A stretch of DNA of 64,000 bases from the NCBI RefSeq assembly GCF_036370855.1, contig NC_088132.1, forward strand, positions 61,666,841 through 61,730,840, read 5' to 3'. This document shows, one piece after another, positions 33,801-45,298 of the stretch. The notes under the pieces were generated by a model, which saw only the letters and a list, made by a program, of their open reading frames with translations, searched no databases and had not been told where the DNA came from. The position numbers were made by a program, and so were the translations under genes. The stretch is from Dromaius novaehollandiae (Eukaryota > Chordata > Aves > Casuariiformes > Dromaiidae). Every line of letters begins with the position of its first letter. Within the stretch, counting starts at the first letter, position 1.

Positions 33801-36779
33801 GTGGGACCCCCTGTTGGCAAACCAGCTCTCCGCGCTCATTGAATTTGCTTTCTATAGCCCAATAGCTTGGGGCAAGTGGTACCAAAATTTGTGAAACACT
33901 CAAAAGCAAGAGGCCATTTAGAACAGAAACAGCTACGGAAAATAATTGACCAGAGCCAGCAAAGCCCTGCACTAAATTACCGATGACAGATCAAAGGACA
34001 ACTGTGCAGCTTTGAATATTGTAGCTTTGCATTTTTCTCTGCAATTCAGGCCAAGATTTTCAAAGCTGATTTAAAAATCAAGGTGCCCAACCCCTGCTAA
34101 TGGCCCCTTTGAAAAACTCCAGCTGCATTTGCTCCACAGTTCAGGGCAATAAAAACCTCTTCTTCTTTTTCCTCAAGACCAGCTGGGGTCAGCAGCTAGT
34201 TCGAGCATTTACACCAAAAGTTCAGGAGAAATGAAACTCTATATGTTCATTGCCACAGTAATGAAAAGTAGGGAAAAAAGAGAGGAAATTAGTATCATTT
34301 CAGCTGACCCTGCCTTCTACCATGCAGTGCAGGGACTGGAGTGTCCCCTTTGAGATGCTGCAGCACGAGGAATCGCTTCAGATATTCACCCTGCCGGTCA
34401 GTGGAGGCATTGCCGGTAGTTTTATGCCTAGCAGAAAACCCAGAGCCCCCCTGGCTTCCCCCTTCGACACTTCACCTGAGCCCCATCCCTCATGGCCCTT
34501 GCACTGCTGGGCACCGCTGGGTGCCGGGAGGCGTCTCCTCCACCCCCCGTGACCCGAGGGAGGGACAGAAAGTCCCCGTGCTAGGGAAAGCAGGGGCTCT
34601 TTCCTTCCTAAGCCCGAGCGGTGGGGAGGAAGGTGTGTGGAGTACAAGAGGAGCTCAGGCCTCTCAAACGTGCCGACTAATCCTCAGGGAGCACATTTTG
34701 CACCCGAAAAGGGGATTAAAAGTACTAGAGTAATCAAGTCCATTTGGTGCAACTATGCCTTCAATTATTTCAGAAAAAGTGGAAAATACAAACTTGACAT
34801 AGTCCTTTAACCGAGACTTGATAACGATTGGCTTTTTAGCTCCTCATCTTCCCCACACCAAAACCCAAAGGAGATCCTTCGGCTGGTGTAATTTGGCACA
34901 GCTCCACCAATTTCAGCCCAGCCAAGACAGTTCAGGCCAGAGGAAACCTGCTCTGGGAACCAAGAAGTGCTGCTGCTATCATTGCAGCAGGGCCTGCGTG
35001 TCAAACCCCCTCCCGGCCCGACAGACGCTGGGCACCATGCTGCTGAAAAGGAATGTGCCGGTGGCTTTCCTGTGACCCTGGCTTCTGCTCGAGTCCTGGC
35101 AGCCGTTGGTATCAAATATCTGTGTTGCTGTGCTCACAAGACTACCTGTCTGTGAACGTTTCAGCTGCGACTTATTTATTTATATCCCAGATGTTCTCTA
35201 CTTCTAGAAAAACTGCCGCCATTATTTTGGGAAGGCTGGTATTATCGATCAATAGAAATAGTTTTTCTCTCTCTTGCATGCAGAGAAAAACAGATGCTGA
35301 AGTAAAACTTTAAAGTCACTTAGTTCACTCCTCTCCTGATGAAAGTTTATTTCTTTTGGATATTTGAAAATAATTTGTCCAGAAAAGAGAGCTTAAAATA
35401 ATGCTGTATTCTAGACCGTGTAGGTTTAGAGACCTAATCCACTGTAAAGGATATTGTGCAAGTATACATTTCAAGGCATTGTGTATATATGGCTATGGAA
35501 TGGGTTTGTATACAGCAGAAAACTTTTTTCTCTTTTTCAATTCACCTATTTGAATAAAAATCATGTGTGCACATATACCATATGAAGCATGTTTGTAGCA
35601 TCAGTTAGCAGAGTAAACTGAGTTCTTAAGCTGAATTCTGTGGTCTTTTTTTGCACACTTTTGTGTTCTTGGTTGATGTCAGTTATATGTATATCTGCAT
35701 GACCTCAGTATAAAGCAAACAGTAAAACTTCTACCAGGCCTGACACGTTTTATCAGAAGCTGAAATATGCATTTTTCTGGTGAGGGAGGAAGGCTTTAGC
35801 TGATGTGACATTATCAGACAAAACAAAACTTTTCTGCGTCTCATCAGTAGAGATTTCACTACTCCTTCCAGTTAAAAAGAAACATGGGCATTTAATGTGA
35901 TATATAACTTAGAGTTACTTTTTAGGTTCAAAAACTATTTGATGAATGGAGAGAAGGAATTTAGCTCAGTCTGCAGCAGTAAAACATTTTTAGACAAATA
36001 TTCATCACAGTAGATAGATACACCATAAGATCTGAGTTCACAGTTTATTCCGGAGAAAAGATTTGCTGTGTCAAGTTTCATAGATTTAGCACAGCCTGGA
36101 TGAGTTTAGCTTTCAAAATATGATGGATTCATCATAAACTAAACTCTGATCTGTCAAGGGAAATAAGCTGGGTGAATCCTTGAATAATGGTAAAAGAATA
36201 AAGATGTGATTATTGCTTGGAACTTTAAACAAACAAAAAAAGATTTCTCGATGCCTGGCTATTTTGATATTTTTCTCATTTAAAGAAACCTGTGATTATA
36301 AGAAGCAGCAGACAGATCGGACAGATAAACTGTTCCAAGGGAGCTAAATACCACGGGTTATTTATTAGATCTGAAGCATCAAGGCTCACACGGCTGTATG
36401 CAGAGAGTTTCAACTGAAAAGAAACTCATTTCTGATCTGCTCTCTCGCTGATAAACTGTAATTGGGGGCTGACTGAATATGAGGAGGCTTTCATCCTTTT
36501 CCACCCAGTCTGACCTGACAGGCCTGGTCATTTCCTGTCAGAAGCCGAAACGGGCTTTTGCAGTCATCAGCGAAATGCACTTAGCTTGCTGAGAAAAAGC
36601 ACTTGAGTAGTGTCTTGAAACACTTCTCATTTACTAAGCAAAATGGGATGCAGCACACGAGGGAAGCATTTGAAAGGTGGAACAGCATTTTAAATAGAGA
36701 TTCAGCAGCAGATCATCAACTAATCAGTGCTGCTTATTTGATTATTTTTCCAATCTTTTGTGCAAATGCTATCCAAAAG
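30877..36779. other. Intergenic DNA, no gene seen
   Basis: Mostly AT-rich, with modest GC-rich patches at about 34330-34680 and 34910-35110. Simple sequences include an ATC/ACC triplet run at 32303-32322 and a T14 run at 32599-32612. Open frames up to about 136 codons occur in the GC-richer patches but lack domains. Confidence 0.55.
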
Positions 36780-37290
36780 TCCTCTGACACTACCAACAGC
36801 AGGAGTCCTCACAGCTCTCTCTCCCGCTATCAGGGCACAGCCAGCAGCTCTGCATGGGCTGCACTTTAGAACGAGGTTTTTGTATCATGCAAGCACACTT
36901 CAAACACATAAGCAGTAAAACTGCGAGCGTCGCGTTGGGTTTGCTGCTGGCCATTGCTCCCATCCCTGTGCGAGGGCTGAGCACGGGGAGGAGAGCAGGA
37001 GCTTTCCTGCACCCCGGCAGCACAGGGCCTGGGGCTTGGTGCCTGGCCCGTGCCCTGCCAGCTTTCCCAGGACCTGTGATGGAGCTCTGAGGGCCACGCT
37101 GGCCATCTCCTGAGCATGGTGCCAGCACTGCTCACCACCCTGCTGCTCCTGGCCAGGTGGAGCAAGGCAGTGACCAAAGTGGTGGAGCTGCGCAACTGGC
37201 CAAGACAGCCGGCCTTGGTACTCACCTTCATCCTATCCTGCCTGCGCAGGTCTCTCTTCCCAAAGCCTTGGGCCACAGGCGTGACTGTAC
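36780..37290. other. GC-rich patch of unknown origin
   Basis: Around 500 bases of raised G+C with several overlapping open frames (up to 136 codons on the minus strand). The frames have no recognisable domain and no consistent coding pattern. It might be a diverged transposon or a noncoding exon. Neither is established. Confidence 0.35.
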
Positions 37291-40200
37291 GTGCTTAGCG
37301 TCCATCTCATGCTGCATTGCCGTGTCTTCACTTCCATGTCCTGATGTGAGAATGGGTCTTGCTTACTTCGTAAGAGAAACATTGCACAGGTTTTCGACAT
37401 CCTAAAACCCATCGCAAAGTGCAGAGTCAGCCTGAAAAGCAACATTTTGAGATAGGAGAGACAAGTGGCATTAGTGTCTCAGGATATGCAGACTGTATGT
37501 ACTGGCACTACCAGAAGAAATAGTTGTGGGGACCTTTGCCTGCACCTTTGGAGACTGCAGCTGAGTCCAAGCTTTCTCTTGCAGATTTTTCAATTCCAGA
37601 GAGGCAATAAAACAGTTCAGTTTTTACCGTCACTTTTTGAATGCTCCTTTGTTAACACTGCTCTTCGTGTGGGTTCAGCCTTCTTTTTTTCTACTTGCAT
37701 CCTCTGCTTTCTCTTCACTCTCCTTTACTTGTTCTTTTTGAGCCCATTCCAGTATTTGTTAAACTCAACAGCACTACTTCCTTTTACATCAACCAGCTCT
37801 GTGTTAAATCTTCTATGAACTCTTAACTACTTCACTCATGCTGCTCTCATGGTTGGGACTTCCTGCCATGTAAGGATCCTTCTATTCCGTAAAAAACACT
37901 TGTGAAAATCCATCTGTTCATAAAGGAGCCCATTATCATAGACCATTGTGTTTTCTTGCTCTGTGCTGTTGTTAGGGAGACTGTATTGTACAAACTCTGT
38001 CCTTAAATCAGAGGGAGTTTTATTGTATTTGCCTTCCATATTCTATTTACTGCAAAGCATCATGTGTGCTTATGGTGCCCATAAACACCACACAATAGTT
38101 TTCTTCAGCAATGCACTACAGTGACTAATTGGGAAAGTAATTACTCAAGCTCAGTGAGAAGAGGCTGAGACTTGCTATGCAGGCAATTTATTCACATCTT
38201 TATGCGCAGCAGATAGTACTAGAGCTTCCATTAGCCGCAGGGGCACAAAGAATTCTAGAAAGTCGGTGTTGTGCCTATTGTTCACTTAGATTTAAGGTGG
38301 AGTCATAAAAACAGCTTGCTCTATTCTAATAAAGTGCCATGTTATGATGTACGATAACGAATAAATTTTATTCAAAGACAGAAACAAGCTGCAAGAGATG
38401 GATCTAGATTCCCTCATTATTGATAGGTATGGGATTTAGGATTAAGCATACCTTTAGATACGTTGAAAGGAAGCTGGATAAATATTTACTGAAACTGAAC
38501 AACATACAGCATTTCTAGAGTTTTAGATCTCTGTTATGCATGGAGGGAGGCAGGGGGAGGTGGGAGAAATGGCACTGGGTGCTTGCAGCCTCTTTTGTAT
38601 TTTAGAAATCATGAACAGATCAATCCAGTCTCTTGACATACTCTGATATAGAGAAAAATTACAGCTCAACAGCATTCCCTTGCATTGAAGATCTGATATG
38701 AAAATTTTATTTTCTTAAAATTTGCAGGCCTATATTGTTATATCTTCTAAGAGACACATGTTAAAAAACCCACTGTAGTTCAAACATTAGCATTACATCA
38801 ACAGTGGAAGATATACATCTGAGTACAAAATTATTTGTGTATGCATATGACTTCGGCCCTTTGAGTCTGCCTGCTCATCCCTGATCTCCCAATAATTAAC
38901 ACCTGATAATGCTATCTTCTGAGTAGGAATCGTTCTGATAGGGTACATGCTGGGGCAGGAAAATAAGAAGCAATTAAAATGCTCATTTTTACTATCAGTA
39001 GCTCCATGGGAGTTCAACCCGCAGGCTTGCCCGGACTGACCTCATTACCTCTGCAGTTTTGACTAACTTTTTCAGAAAATGTATCTGCTTACCCACATTG
39101 AAATGTCCTTATATGACAATACCCATCACTTAATCACACAAGAATTCCAGGACAAAATATCCCATTCCCCATCGGACAAAATATAGAGCTAAAAAATAGT
39201 ATGAAAACAACGTAACTGCCACATCAGTACTCCAGCATATGAAGAAAGAAAAAGGTGGAGAGAGGGATAAAGAGAAAAGCTGGGCATATTTGGTAACTGC
39301 ATAAGGAGGTGGTGATGAGAAATATGTGCATAAAACTAAGACTACCTCCCAAAGCAGCACAGCTCTTGAGAAGAAAACACAACACTAATTAAACAAAATT
39401 ACCTGTACAGACAACAAAGCAAGATTAAAAGCACAGCTCTGCTCTAGGCAGGAAAGTGAATAAAAATAGATCTCAGAAGGCTGAGTACAGTTTAAAACCC
39501 AGTCTCTCTTCAAGACCTGCTTCAGATGCATTCAGCCCAAACTACAGGTTTCTTTTAGCCAGTCCCCCCCTTTGCCTTGATGCTCTTTCTTTCTGAGAGC
39601 ATCATTTAGCCCCATGAATATATGTCCTACTCCAAGAAGTTGATCTTATTTATCATTCTTACAATGAATTGGGAGCACTGTGTTTTCATACAAAAGACAT
39701 GTGGAACTTGCTGTTTAAGACTCTTATCCAGTTTGGCATTAAGGAATTAATTGCTGTTCTAATCCAGCTGCTTCTCAGTGACTGACTGCCCTTTGTGGTG
39801 GTAGAGTAATAGATCAGGATGGTCACATATCTGCAGTTGAATTTCTTTTAACTAACAAGTGTCAGCTTATCAAAAAATGATAGCACTGTTATTTAATGCC
39901 TCATAGCCCTTCATTAATGTATTCTGCAGCTGCCAGAATTGTGGCCTAAAATAGAATGACAACAGCAAAAAGGATTTCTAGTTCTCCCTTTTCATGTTAT
40001 AGAAACCTGCCTTGGAAGTGGAGCTTTTAGAGTATGGACAATACTAGAAAAACAGGAAAATTTTCCGTTTCGCAAAACTTGAGTGTACCAGTTGCTCTAT
40101 TATTGTACTCATCTTTTACTTTCAACTTCTACATAAAAGAAGCTGTTAGGTACATACCAACATAAAGGAAGTCAACATTAAAACTTAAGTTCGCCTAGAT

Positions 40201-41689
40201 GTAAGTTATGTTGCTACCATACTGATTAGCCGAAACCAGTATTTGGTCTGTAAATACTTCTTGCTGTTGAACCTAGGTACTGAAGGAGCCTCTGGCCAAT
40301 CATTCATAGGCCGTGCTCAGATCTCTGCATAACAGGACTGCAGTGCAATGGATTGCACACAGTTTCTGAGATTTATGTTTGGTTTTCCTTGCTTTAGCCA
40401 CAGGAGCTAGATTCATGAGCCTGTTACTCTAACATATGTGTGCTGGTCTCCTGGCCTGGTGGGTGATCCTTTTCCATACCACTCAGGATGGGAGGAGGTT
40501 GGCAGTTAGTTATAGACAGTAAAAAGTTGTACCTCCAAAATGAACATATGTATTAGTAGAACTATGTGAAATATAAATCTATTTCTTCACAAACGTGTTT
40601 CATAGAATACCTGCTTTCTTGTGTAAATATAGCATACTCTTACTGTACATAAGAAGCTTTTTTGGGTGGGAGAGCATGATGGAAAGCTACCTGTATATTA
40701 GCTGTCATTTCAGAACGACTCTAGAAAGCAATCCCTTAAATCTCCAACAATATCTTTCTGACAGGTTTATAATCTCTGCAAATTGTTGGTAAAAGCAGTG
40801 AACAAACCTGTCAGCAATTCTGGCTCTCACTGCTCTAATTTGTAGGAATATGAAACGTGCTACAGGAAACTAGGAAGCTGCAAATAGCTTGGTAAAGTTG
40901 ATAAAATACTCTGTGTGGTGATGTACAAGCGTCTGCCAGAGCCTAACGCCGACTGCCATTGAGAAGGTTAGAGAAATTGTTTCAAAATCTGCCTTGGTAA
41001 CATCTGAGTATCAGAGCACCCCTTGCAAAAGGAGTGGAAGATCTGTGCAAAAGATGGTAATTCTGCCAACCACACATCTCTAACCTCTGAGTCCTGGCAT
41101 GTTGCCTTGGTCCTACGGGGGGATCACGTAAGAGAGGGGGATGGCAGCCCGTGGCTGCGGCTAAGGGCTGTGTTGCCTATCAGGGCTTCTTTGCACCTGC
41201 AGTTCGACTCTCTGCCAGGCTCCTTGCTTAGCAAGTGGAAGCTCAGCATAGTAGCTCTGCCCACCCGGGCCCTGTGCTCCAGGTCTGACTTGTTGGCAGA
41301 TCATCGGTGAAGCAGGAGGATTGGGATCCTAGAGGGACACTACTGCACTGCATCGAAGGCCTGAGAGATGCAGGTGCCCTGACAGAGGCAAATAAACAAG
41401 TCAAGCCAAATGCAGGAGATCTGATGGGTCTGAAGTAATCTGCAGATATCAGAAGAAATCTATCCATTAAATACATCTGGGTAGGTTCAGAGGTTTGAGA
41501 AGACTGGATTGTTTTGTAGCCCAATATTATGATTCTCAACCAATTTATGCAAAAAATCTACAGGTCACAACCAAATGGCTTTTAAATTTCCTTTTAAGCT
41601 AAAAAATAAGGTGGGCTCCTGTGTCAAGGCCTTGAGGGCTCCAAGAGGTGCTAATGGCCCTGAGGAGACTCACCTGGGGCCTCCACCCT
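37291..41689. other. Intergenic DNA, no gene seen
   Basis: AT-rich sequence lacking recognisable repeats or genes. Confidence 0.6.
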
Positions 41690-42130
41690 CCCACCTCTCT
41701 ATCCAGGAGCCCCATTAAAGCTCAGGCCTAGAAAGCTGCTCTTTGCCTGAGCTCTGTGAGGGATGTGCTTGTCTTTAGCACTATCTCCTGTCCTGCTTCC
41801 TGGACCTCCTGGTGGGTAGCTTGTCTCCTAGATGGATTATTTGGATCTATGTTGTAGTTCCTAGTCTTTAGCCCTGTCTTTGGGCTATTTCCAGGATGTA
41901 CTTGGGGACCATGTTGTAGCCTTGCCTCTGGCCATGTCTTCTTTTGCTCCTGCCTGGACCCCCTGGATGGACCCTGGGACTGCTTCATCACTCACTGTGT
42001 CTGGGGCTCTGCCTGGTGTGTGCAGACCCTGCAGGACTGTGCCTGGGGGTGAGGGCCCTGCCTCGCTGGGTCCCCCTTGGCTCCAGCTCACCTGCGCCTG
42101 GGGAGCACCTGGCCCTTGCTGCTCCCTGGC
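41690..42130 (+). repeat. Decayed GC-rich minisatellite
   Basis: Motifs such as GGAYCYATGTTGTAG followed by TCTTTAGCCCTGTCTT or CTCTGGCCATGTCTT, and CCTGGACC(C)CCTGG, recur at roughly 60-base spacing. The units at 41843-41880 and 41906-41940 align well, and flanking units are more diverged. The strand is T/G/C-rich and A-poor. This explains the overlapping 90-100-codon frames here. Confidence 0.55.
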
Positions 42131-43044
42131 ATATGGTTTCAAAGCTGTGCATGCAGGGTAAGTACAGGATTTGATGTGCTGAGCTTGCCTGCACAACTGC
42201 TCTGATTAGATAGGCATATCACATCTTGGCTGGTCAAATGGCTGATTAGAAATGTCAACTAGCCATTTAAACAAGCCAGCCACCAGCTGGCATGCACAAC
42301 ATCAATTAGGTTGCAGCAGGTCTGCAAATGCTCTTGAGACTTGGACAACAGAGATGTTCAAGACTCTCTGCCCAGCTTGGAAGGTGGGCTCTTTCCTCTC
42401 TGCAGTGATTTCTTTTTTTTTTTTTTTCATTATAGTACTTCATGCTATTGTCACTTCTATATTGGATCACTGCAAAGCTTAGTGTATTAGCTTTAGTCCC
42501 CAAAGTACCCAGGCCCTGCCTCTTTCCCATGGTGATACGCTGGTATTTACAATCAGCAGATTATTACAATCAGCTGAGCTCTCTGAGCTAAAAAAGGCCT
42601 CACAAACAGAGCAAATATGTGCTGCTTAGATGGTCTTGGGCTCCAAACTGTGTCAGGATTCATTCACGCAAATCAAGAGTGCTCCACAGCGGGTCGTAGC
42701 CAGTGTGTGAATTGTCTCTTTAAATCTGAAAACGAAAACAGAGCGAGGAAAGGCTCTAGACAGAAATTACTCAGAGACCCACAGGAATGAAGCTGCTTTC
42801 TTTAACTCGGTAAATATTTTGCCTAACTTTAAGTTAAAGGCCATTCCCTGGTACCATCACATGAGGGTGTTTAGGTGTTCAGCAGTTCAATAACTGAAGG
42901 AGGTTTGAGAACAAGTTAATTACCTGCAAGAAATACATTAAATGGTTGGCACTTCCTCTGTCCACAGGCTCTCATGACAGAAAATTCTGTTTCTATCTGT
43001 ATTTCTGTCCCCTGTCAGTCCCTAGCCTGGAAAACATCCTTGCT
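42131..43044. other. Intergenic DNA, no gene seen
   Basis: Mixed sequence with a T15 run at 42413-42427. No gene recognised. Confidence 0.6.
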
Positions 43045-43245
43045 GCCGGCAGTTTCAGCGGCGCGGAGGGTGAGCCTCCCCGGTCCCTGCGGGCACAGCC
43101 GCCCGCCCAGGGGTGTCCGCTTCCCGCCGCCTGACTCCTGGGTGCCGTGGGGATGTGTGGTGACGGGTGGCTGGGCCACAGCCCTCCCGCAGGGACCGGC
43201 CTTCGTGGGGCGTGAGGCTGCAGCTGACCAGAGCGACCCGGGCAA
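43045..43245. other. Small CpG-rich islet
   Basis: Around 200 bases of GC-rich sequence with about eighteen CpGs, bounded by AT-rich DNA. Open frames on both strands are compositional. It resembles the islets near 21.8 and 28.4 kb. Confidence 0.5.
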
Positions 43246-43989
43246 CTGTTTCTGAAACAGCCATATTAACTACTCAGGAATAATTTTTTTCTTCTTCTTA
43301 AATCCATGTGTTCTGAGTTTGCCTGCAATTCATCAACTTCCTGAGACTGAGTGCAGTTGTCTCAGGAAAGCAGTTTGCTTAGATGTACCCTGGGGAGCAC
43401 TCTTGCTTAGGTGCTTAGTGACAGGCTTTTATTTTAAGTAGCCAGGTGTGGAAAATTTGGAGCAAATCTTAGTTTCCTTAATCTTTTTAGCGCAACTCAT
43501 CACTGACAGTTGCATTATGGGAATGAGGTGTGAACTGTGAAAATCCATTTTATAAACCCTCAAAACTTGATTTCAAAGGAATCATGAAAGAAGAATAATC
43601 ATCACTGATGAAGTATTATAACTTCTGCATGTTCTCTCTCTCTCTTTCTTTTTTTTTCTTTTTTTTTTTTCCCCCCTTTTTTTCCTTTTTCCCCAGCACC
43701 CTCCTGTTTGGGAGGTAATCCAGGACGATACAAGTACTCTGGAGTAACCTGGGAGCTCTTTTCTACCTCTTCTGCAAAGAGAAAATTCCATTGCCATGGC
43801 ACATCGTTGATTTTATCCAAGTAAGATTGCTTCCCCCGGCCTTTTCATTTTGATATTTTCTGAGGTGTTTATAAAACTTCTTTGAAAATCAGGGTAAAAA
43901 TGATGATAAAGGATCTCTTTCTTAACTATCTCCTGGAAGGTGCTGTCTGGGTCTAGGTCATTGACTGCAAGCCAGTAAAATTGCTTTGA
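43246..43989. other. Intergenic DNA with a long polypyrimidine tract
   Basis: 63 uninterrupted pyrimidines at 43632-43694 (CT repeats, then T and C runs) end in CCCCAG. This would pass as a splice acceptor, but no exon follows that I can recognise. Confidence 0.6.
43632..43694 (+). repeat. 63-base polypyrimidine tract
   Basis: A (CT)n start grades into T- and C-homopolymer runs without a purine. Such mirror-like tracts can adopt triplex DNA. Confidence 0.9.
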
Positions 43990-44055
43990 GTAGAGACTGG
44001 CCTAGATGACCTTCAGAGGTCCCTGCTTAGTCATGTTGCTATGCTGTTCTATGTT
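43990..44055 (+). mobile_element. CR1 LINE 3' end, sense orientation
   Basis: GACTGGCCTAGATGACCTTC, then AGAGGTCCCT, and a following TGCTGTTCTATG match the order of the characteristic CR1 3' terminus (a tggactagatgaccttc...ggtccct...attctatg pattern). Typical of avian CR1. Truncated and diverged. Confidence 0.75.
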
Positions 44056-44404
44056 ATATTACCATTTTAAAGGGAATTTACTGCCTCTGTTCAATGGCAG
44101 TTACTCAGCTATCTTCCCTCCACTGTCCCAACTGCCAGTATCATGTAATGACGTTTCCTTTCATCTCTCTGCTACAATATTCTTTCTTTGTTTTGCTCTG
44201 TGGTTCTGCTTTTGCTTCTCACGATGCAGTCCCCACTGTCACGTCCCATGTCACTCCTCTTCTGTTCATACCAGACAGCTCGCTTCTCCAGGGCGCTCGG
44301 GGCAGGCTTGCGACCTCACTTCTGTGGTGAATTTACACTTACTCATGACAACTCCATCCATTCCTCATCACAAGCCTTATCTTTCCTCTCAGACAGCTCT
44401 CCTC
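44056..44404. other. Intergenic DNA between two CR1 fragments
   Basis: Pyrimidine-rich sequence of no recognised family. Open frames up to 156 codons here run into the antisense CR1 and are not genes. Confidence 0.5.
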
Positions 44405-44715
44405 TCTCCCTTATGCTTACCCCTTCGAAGTATTTATAGACGGTGCTTGTTTTTTGTCCTCACTGTAGCGGAATAAGCAGGCCAACCTCGTTTAACCTTG
44501 TCTGCATCCCAGTGGCCTTTCTCTGTACCTTTTCTAGTTTGAGTCAGTCTTCACATCATGACTGACATTGTACACAGTTCAACAATTGCTGCAGCCAACA
44601 TCTGCTACAATGGCATTAATAATTCTCTTTGGGAAATATATTTCCTGAGGTATCCAGGAGAGCCTCTGTTTTGTTTCATGGCTGCATTACACTGATGGTG
44701 TAACAGGCAGTCTGG
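44405..44715 (-). mobile_element. Old CR1/L3-type LINE fragment, antisense orientation
   Basis: In + strand order the segment has AGTATTTATAGACGGTG, CAGTGGCCTTTCTCTGTACC, TTGTACACAGTTCAACAAT, TACAATGGCATTAATAATTC, GAAATATATTTCCTGAGG and CATGGCTGCATTACACTG. This order is that of the reverse complement of the 3' part of ancient amniote CR1/L3 reverse-transcriptase sequences. It is diverged with many stops, so it is long dead. Confidence 0.75.
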
Positions 44716-45126
44716 CATTAGTTAACATGCCTTTGTCATTCCCTGATGATCATCTGTGGGCTTGGAGGAGGAATTCTTGGCTTTTTTTTCTTTCTTTCTC
44801 TCTCTTTCTCTTTCTCTCTCTCTCTCTTTTTTTAACACTTACTTATTTTGCACCCCTATGAATACATTTCATCAGCCAGCTTCTTTGGAATATTGTATCA
44901 AAAGGTCCTCTCCTCTCAGGGCTTGACCATGGTGAGATGATCAGGGAGATTAATTTAGTTTCAATATGTGGATACTCTAATGTCCATGTTAATTAAGAAT
45001 ATAATAGAGACTGAATTGTTTTATTTTAAAATTCCAGTGAGATCAACAACAAAAGCAACAATGAAAAAGATGGCCCCTGTGCTGTTTCCAAACTGCTCCA
45101 GTCTCTGTATTTTTCCTTGTGTTTGT
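44716..45126. other. Intergenic DNA with a CT-rich tract
   Basis: Contains 53 uninterrupted pyrimidines (TTTC and CT repeats) at 44781-44833. Otherwise AT-rich with no gene. Confidence 0.7.
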
Positions 45127-45166
45127 CCTAGAAACATTCAGGTTGCAAGAGACCTTGAGAAATTAT
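45127..45166 (-). mobile_element. CR1 LINE 3' end, antisense orientation
   Basis: CTAGAAACATTCAGGTTGCA followed by AGAGACCTTGAGAAATTA closely follows the antisense CR1 terminus pattern (atagaaacatttaggttgg...agaccttt). Only about 40 bases survive. Confidence 0.6.
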
Positions 45167-45278
45167 ATATGTAATATCTATAGTGTAGCATGCTGACATG
45201 ATCAGTAAGCTCCATGATTTACCTTGGAAGCTCCATGTGGTGCCTGCCTTCCTCTGAAGAAGCAGCGTGTATCAAATG

Positions 45279-45298
45279 TCCGTTTCATATGAAACGGA
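45279..45298 (+). repeat. 20-base perfect palindrome
   Basis: TCCGTTTCATATGAAACGGA reads the same on both strands with no spacer and contains two CpGs. It could bind a homodimeric factor or be chance. No known motif matches its full length. Confidence 0.9.

Noticed and set aside
36854-37298. Protein-coding exons in the 37-kb GC-rich patch
   Set aside because: Several short frames overlap on both strands without a domain or consistent coding frame.
41885-42196. 103-codon minus-strand open frame
   Set aside because: Falls within the decayed minisatellite and reflects its repeated GC-rich units.
43632-43700. Splice acceptor of an unseen exon
   Set aside because: Polypyrimidine plus AG fits, but the tract is a simple repeat and no exon-like sequence or donor follows.
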